Position numbers and translations under genes: made by a program. Shown piece by piece: positions 61,675 through 64,000 of a DNA stretch of 64,000 nucleotides (its first letter is position 1; every line of letters begins with the position of its first letter). Below the pieces are notes generated by a model. The model was not told the origin of the DNA and made no database searches. It was given only the letters and a program-made list of their open reading frames with translations. Origin of the DNA: JAPOXR01 sp965214695 (lineage in GTDB: Bacteria; Pseudomonadota; Alphaproteobacteria; Rhodobacterales; Rhodobacteraceae); the NCBI GenBank assembly GCA_965214695.1, contig OZ243967.1, positions 2,666,001 to 2,730,000 of the forward strand, read 5' to 3'.

Positions 61675-62208
61675 ATGGCAAGGCAGTGGTATTCGATAAG
61701 CGTGCTGTCAAATTTCGAAAACCGGGTCGCCGAACAGATTCGCACCAAGGCAGCGCAAAGCGCCCTGGCCGATGATTTCGAGGAGGTGCTGGTTCCCACG
61801 GAACAGGTCACCGAAATCCGGCGCGGCAAGAAGGTGGAGAGAGAACGCCGCTTCATGCCGGGATACGTGCTGGTGAAGATGGAAATGACCGACCAGGGCT
61901 ATCACCTGGTCAAGTCGGTCAACCGGGTCACCGGTTTCCTCGGCACATCCGGCAAGCCGTCGCCGATGAGCGACGAGGAGGTCGGCGTTATTCTCCAGCG
62001 GGTTGAGAAGGGTGCGGAGCAACCGAAATACCTGGTGTCATTCGATGTCGGCGAGATGGTCAACGTGACTTCCGGCCCGTTCGAGGGATTCTCCGGCATG
62101 GTGGAAGAGGTCGACGAACAGTTGGCCCGGCTGAAGGTGTCGGTGTCGATTTTCGGGCGCTCGACGCCGGTCGACCTGGAATACATGCAGGTATCGAAAC
62201 AGCTTTGA
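61675..62208 (+). CDS. nusG: Transcription termination/antitermination protein NusG
   Basis: A 177-residue NusG. The NGN domain opens 'RQWYSISVLSNFENRVAEQI', with 'RERRFMPGYVLVKMEM' and 'VTGFLGTSGKPSPMSDEE', and the C-terminal KOW domain has 'GEMVNVTSGPFEGFSGMVEE'. GGAGG stands eight bases before the ATG at 61675. Confidence 0.96.
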   Translation: MARQWYSISVLSNFENRVAEQIRTKAAQSALADDFEEVLVPTEQVTEIRRGKKVERERRFMPGYVLVKMEMTDQGYHLVKSVNRVTGFLGTSGKPSPMSDEEVGVILQRVEKGAEQPKYLVSFDVGEMVNVTSGPFEGFSGMVEEVDEQLARLKVSVSIFGRSTPVDLEYMQVSKQL

Positions 62209-62248
62209 GGTCGGGCGGTTGCCCGTGGAATAATAGGGAGAGCACCGG

Positions 62249-62677
62249 ATGGCAAAGAAAGTCGCAGGGACGCTGAAGCTGCAGGTTCCGGCCGGACAGG
62301 CAAATCCGGCCCCGCCGGTTGGCCCGGCGCTTGGCCAGCGGGGCATCAACATCATGGAGTTCTGCAAGGCGTTCAATGCCAGGACGCAGAAGATGGAGCC
62401 GGGCATTCCGTGCCCTACGATCATCACCATGTTCCAGGACAAGTCGTTTGCCATCGAGATCAAGACGCCGCCGGCATCGTATTTCCTGAAGAAGGCGGCG
62501 GGTCTCGACAGCGGTTCGCAGACACCGGGACGGGAGACCATCGGCACCGTGACCGGCAAGCAGGTCCGGGAAATCGCCGAGGCGAAGATGAAAGATCTGA
62601 ATACTGACGATGTCGAGGCGGCGATGAAGATCGTTCTGGGTTCGGCAAGGTCAATCGGCATCGAGATCAGGGGATAG
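62249..62677 (+). CDS. rplK: 50S ribosomal protein L11
   Basis: A 142-residue L11: 'LQVPAGQANPAPPVGPALGQ', 'FCKAFNARTQ', 'TPPASYFLKKAAGLDSGSQT' and 'GSARSIGIEI' are standard. GGGAG precedes the ATG. It is linked to rplA by a five-base gap. Confidence 0.98.
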   Translation: MAKKVAGTLKLQVPAGQANPAPPVGPALGQRGINIMEFCKAFNARTQKMEPGIPCPTIITMFQDKSFAIEIKTPPASYFLKKAAGLDSGSQTPGRETIGTVTGKQVREIAEAKMKDLNTDDVEAAMKIVLGSARSIGIEIRG

Positions 62678-62682
62678 TTGAC

Positions 62683-63378
62683 ATGGCAAGAGTCGGTAAG
62701 CGGTTGCGGGCGGCCCGCGAGGCATTCAGCGGCAAGTCGGAGCTTCCGGTCGAGGAGGCGGTCGCACTGATCAAGGAAAACTCGAACGTGAAGTTTCCCG
62801 AGACCGTCGAGATTGCCATGAATCTCGGCGTGGACCCCCGTCATGCCGACCAGATGGTGCGTGGCACCGTCAGACTGCCCAACGGCACCGGCAAGACGGT
62901 GCGAGTGGCGGTGTTTGCCCGTGGCGCCAAGGCGGACGAGGCCCGCGAGGCCGGTGCCGACATCGTCGGTGCCGAAGACCTGATGGAGACCGTCCAGAAG
63001 GGCGAGATCAATTTCGACCGCTGCATTGCCACGCCGGACATGATGCCGGTGGTCGGCCGGCTCGGCCGGATCCTCGGCCCGCGCAATCTCATGCCGAATC
63101 CGCGGGTCGGCACGGTCACCAACGATCTTGCCGAGGCCATCGAAAACGCCAAGGGCGGCCAGGTCCAGTTTCGCGTGGAGAAATCGGGAGTCATTCATGC
63201 CGGCGTTGGCAAGGTGAGCTTTGACGAAGGCAGCCTTTCGGAGAATGTCCGGGCGTTCGTCAGCGCCGTCAGCCGGGCGAAGCCGACCGGTGCAAAAGGA
63301 AAATACATCAGGAAGATTTCGCTCAGCTCCTCGATGGGGCCGGGCGTGTCGGTCGACATTGCGTCGGCAGGAGAATGA
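62683..63378 (+). CDS. rplA: 50S ribosomal protein L1
   Basis: A 231-residue L1. The signature region 'FDRCIATPDMMPVVGRLGRI' with 'LGPRNLMPNPRVGTVTNDL' and the C-terminal 'YIRKISLSSSMGPGVSVD' are present. In other bacteria L1 represses its own L11-L1 mRNA by binding the leader; the 40-base nusG-rplK gap is short for that. Confidence 0.98.
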   Translation: MARVGKRLRAAREAFSGKSELPVEEAVALIKENSNVKFPETVEIAMNLGVDPRHADQMVRGTVRLPNGTGKTVRVAVFARGAKADEAREAGADIVGAEDLMETVQKGEINFDRCIATPDMMPVVGRLGRILGPRNLMPNPRVGTVTNDLAEAIENAKGGQVQFRVEKSGVIHAGVGKVSFDEGSLSENVRAFVSAVSRAKPTGAKGKYIRKISLSSSMGPGVSVDIASAGE

Positions 63379-63642
63379 TAGGGGAGATTCTGTTGCCCGC
63401 GATGTTGTGCGGGCATGGAATCCGGCGGGCTGAAGCAGCTTCGCCGGGCTGTCCAAGACGGTGGGTTTCCGAGGGCCTCCGGGCCCGGAGTGCAAATCCT
63501 GCCTGAGACGGGAATCGAATGGAACACGCGGAAGCGCAGCTTTCGGGCGGGACGTTTCGGACCCGGGTCGAGGACCGAAGGCCGGCATTGACCGGCAAAA
63601 CCGAGCCGGAGGGGATTCCCCTCCCTGAACTGGAGAGAAACT
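63379..63642 (+). promoter_or_regulatory. Structured leader of rplJ (putative L10-binding leader)
   Basis: The 264 bases between rplA and rplJ hold no gene but contain several hairpins: TGCCCGC/GCGGGCA (63394-63400 with 63409-63415), an imperfect stem at 63422-63447 (CCGGCG...CGCCGG), and a GGGCC-rich stem near 63471. An L10(L12)4-binding leader is typical at this position in bacteria. No consensus was confirmed here. Confidence 0.5.
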
Positions 63643-64000
63643 GTGGACAGAGCCCGAAAAGAACAGGTGGTCGACCAGCTTGGCCAGATCTTCGAAAGCT
63701 CAGGTGTTGTTGTGATCGCGCAATACGCCGGCCTCACGGTTGCCGACATGGAGGAATTCCGGGGACGCATGCGTTCAGCCGGGGGCTCCGTCCGGGTCGC
63801 CAAGAACAGGCTCACCAAGATCGCACTGAAGGACCGGCAATGCGAGGGCGTTGCCGCATATCTGAACGGCATGACAGTCCTTGCCTACTCGGAAGATCCG
63901 GTCACCGCCGCCAAGGTGGTTGAGGATTACGCCAAGACCAACAGGAAGCTGGTGGTTCTCGGTGGCGCGGTGGGCGACACGGTACTGGATGCCGCAGGTG
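63643..64000 (+). CDS. rplJ: 50S ribosomal protein L10 (partial, runs off the window)
   Basis: The first 119 residues of L10 are visible: 'RARKEQVVDQLGQIFESSGV', 'VIAQYAGLTVADMEEFRGRM', 'VRVAKNRLTKIALKD' and 'GMTVLAYSEDPVTAAKVVED'. GTG at 63643 is the start (GGAG seven bases upstream). The gene continues beyond 64000; rplL should follow. Confidence 0.95.
   Translation, partial: MDRARKEQVVDQLGQIFESSGVVVIAQYAGLTVADMEEFRGRMRSAGGSVRVAKNRLTKIALKDRQCEGVAAYLNGMTVLAYSEDPVTAAKVVEDYAKTNRKLVVLGGAVGDTVLDAAG

Noticed and set aside
1..64000. CRISPR arrays, prophage genes and complete insertion sequences
   Set aside because: I saw no regularly spaced direct repeats, no phage structural genes and no complete transposase; only a recombinase fragment and one small inverted-repeat pair.

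Overview
The window is GC-rich, densely packed bacterial chromosome. It carries a fbc/pet cytochrome bc1 operon, an ETF-quinone oxidoreductase, a decaprenyl/octaprenyl-type diphosphate synthase, Moco-guanylylation genes and a secE-nusG-rplKAJ block. Together these suggest an alphaproteobacterium with aerobic, ubiquinone-based respiration. I cannot assign a genus from sequence alone. Several decayed genes (a pRiA4b ORF-3-like gene, a vapC, a hicA and a serine-recombinase fragment) show past mobile-DNA traffic. Two patches, about 1-1830 and about 47.7-51.9 kb, look less GC-rich than the rest by eye and may have been acquired.

Layout. 1-1764: sugar ABC importer (permease cut by the window edge, and its binding protein), minus. 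2039-8441: tRNA methyltransferase, DUF2007 protein, prenyl diphosphate synthase (plus), then ispE, a TPR protein and ETF-QO (minus). 8716-12175: phnDCEE-type importer (minus). 12701-14110: greA and a two-TM unknown (plus). 14241-17549: fdhD-mobA-mobB-moeA (minus, overlapping reading frames). 18148-24183: an unusual minus-strand cluster of CocE-type hydrolase, Rieske oxygenase, PfkB kinase, IolB-like isomerase and class II aldolase. 24310-24890: pseudogene. 25167-25242: tRNA-Lys. 25480-30557: dapF-mtaB and petABC (plus). 30614-33522: iolB, then gmd-fcl (minus). 33878-34499: VapBC-type pair. 34715-39905: iolC-DUF2090, AGAT-like amidinotransferase and an exonuclease-CBS-nucleotidyltransferase fusion (minus). 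40195-42773: mocD-like, mocE-like, aroC (plus). 43059-47704: EamA transporter, HU, and AMP nucleosidase with adenine deaminase. 48160-50856: Zur-like regulator, COG0523 GTPase, WD40 protein and a small protein behind a probable Zur box. 51254-51860: antitoxin with a wrecked toxin. 52120-54848: cysD-cysNC. 55039-59519: RND efflux pump. 59952-60862: recombinase relic, hicB and truncated hicA. 61201-64000: secE, nusG, rplK, rplA, rplJ (cut).

The most distinctive content is cyclitol-related. Two separate lower-inositol modules occur: iolB plus iolC-DUF2090, and a compact aldolase-iolB2-iolC2 operon. The second sits behind a hydrolase and a Rieske oxygenase, suggesting deacylation and oxidative demethylation of a substituted sugar or cyclitol before entry into the iol lower pathway. 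The iolC-DUF2090 gene shares a strand with an AGAT/inosamine-type amidinotransferase and diverges from mocD/mocE-like rhizopine oxygenase components, which hints at amino- or guanidino-cyclitol metabolism. No transporter, dehydrogenase (iolG) or electron-transfer reductase for either set lies in the window, so these pathways are inferences.

Other oddities: the CysN half of CysNC has lost its recognisable GTPase motifs; FdhD keeps only one cysteine of its CxxC; ispE has no ATG/GTG/TTG in front of its conserved N-terminus and appears to use CTG; and several gene ends carry degenerate tandem duplications.
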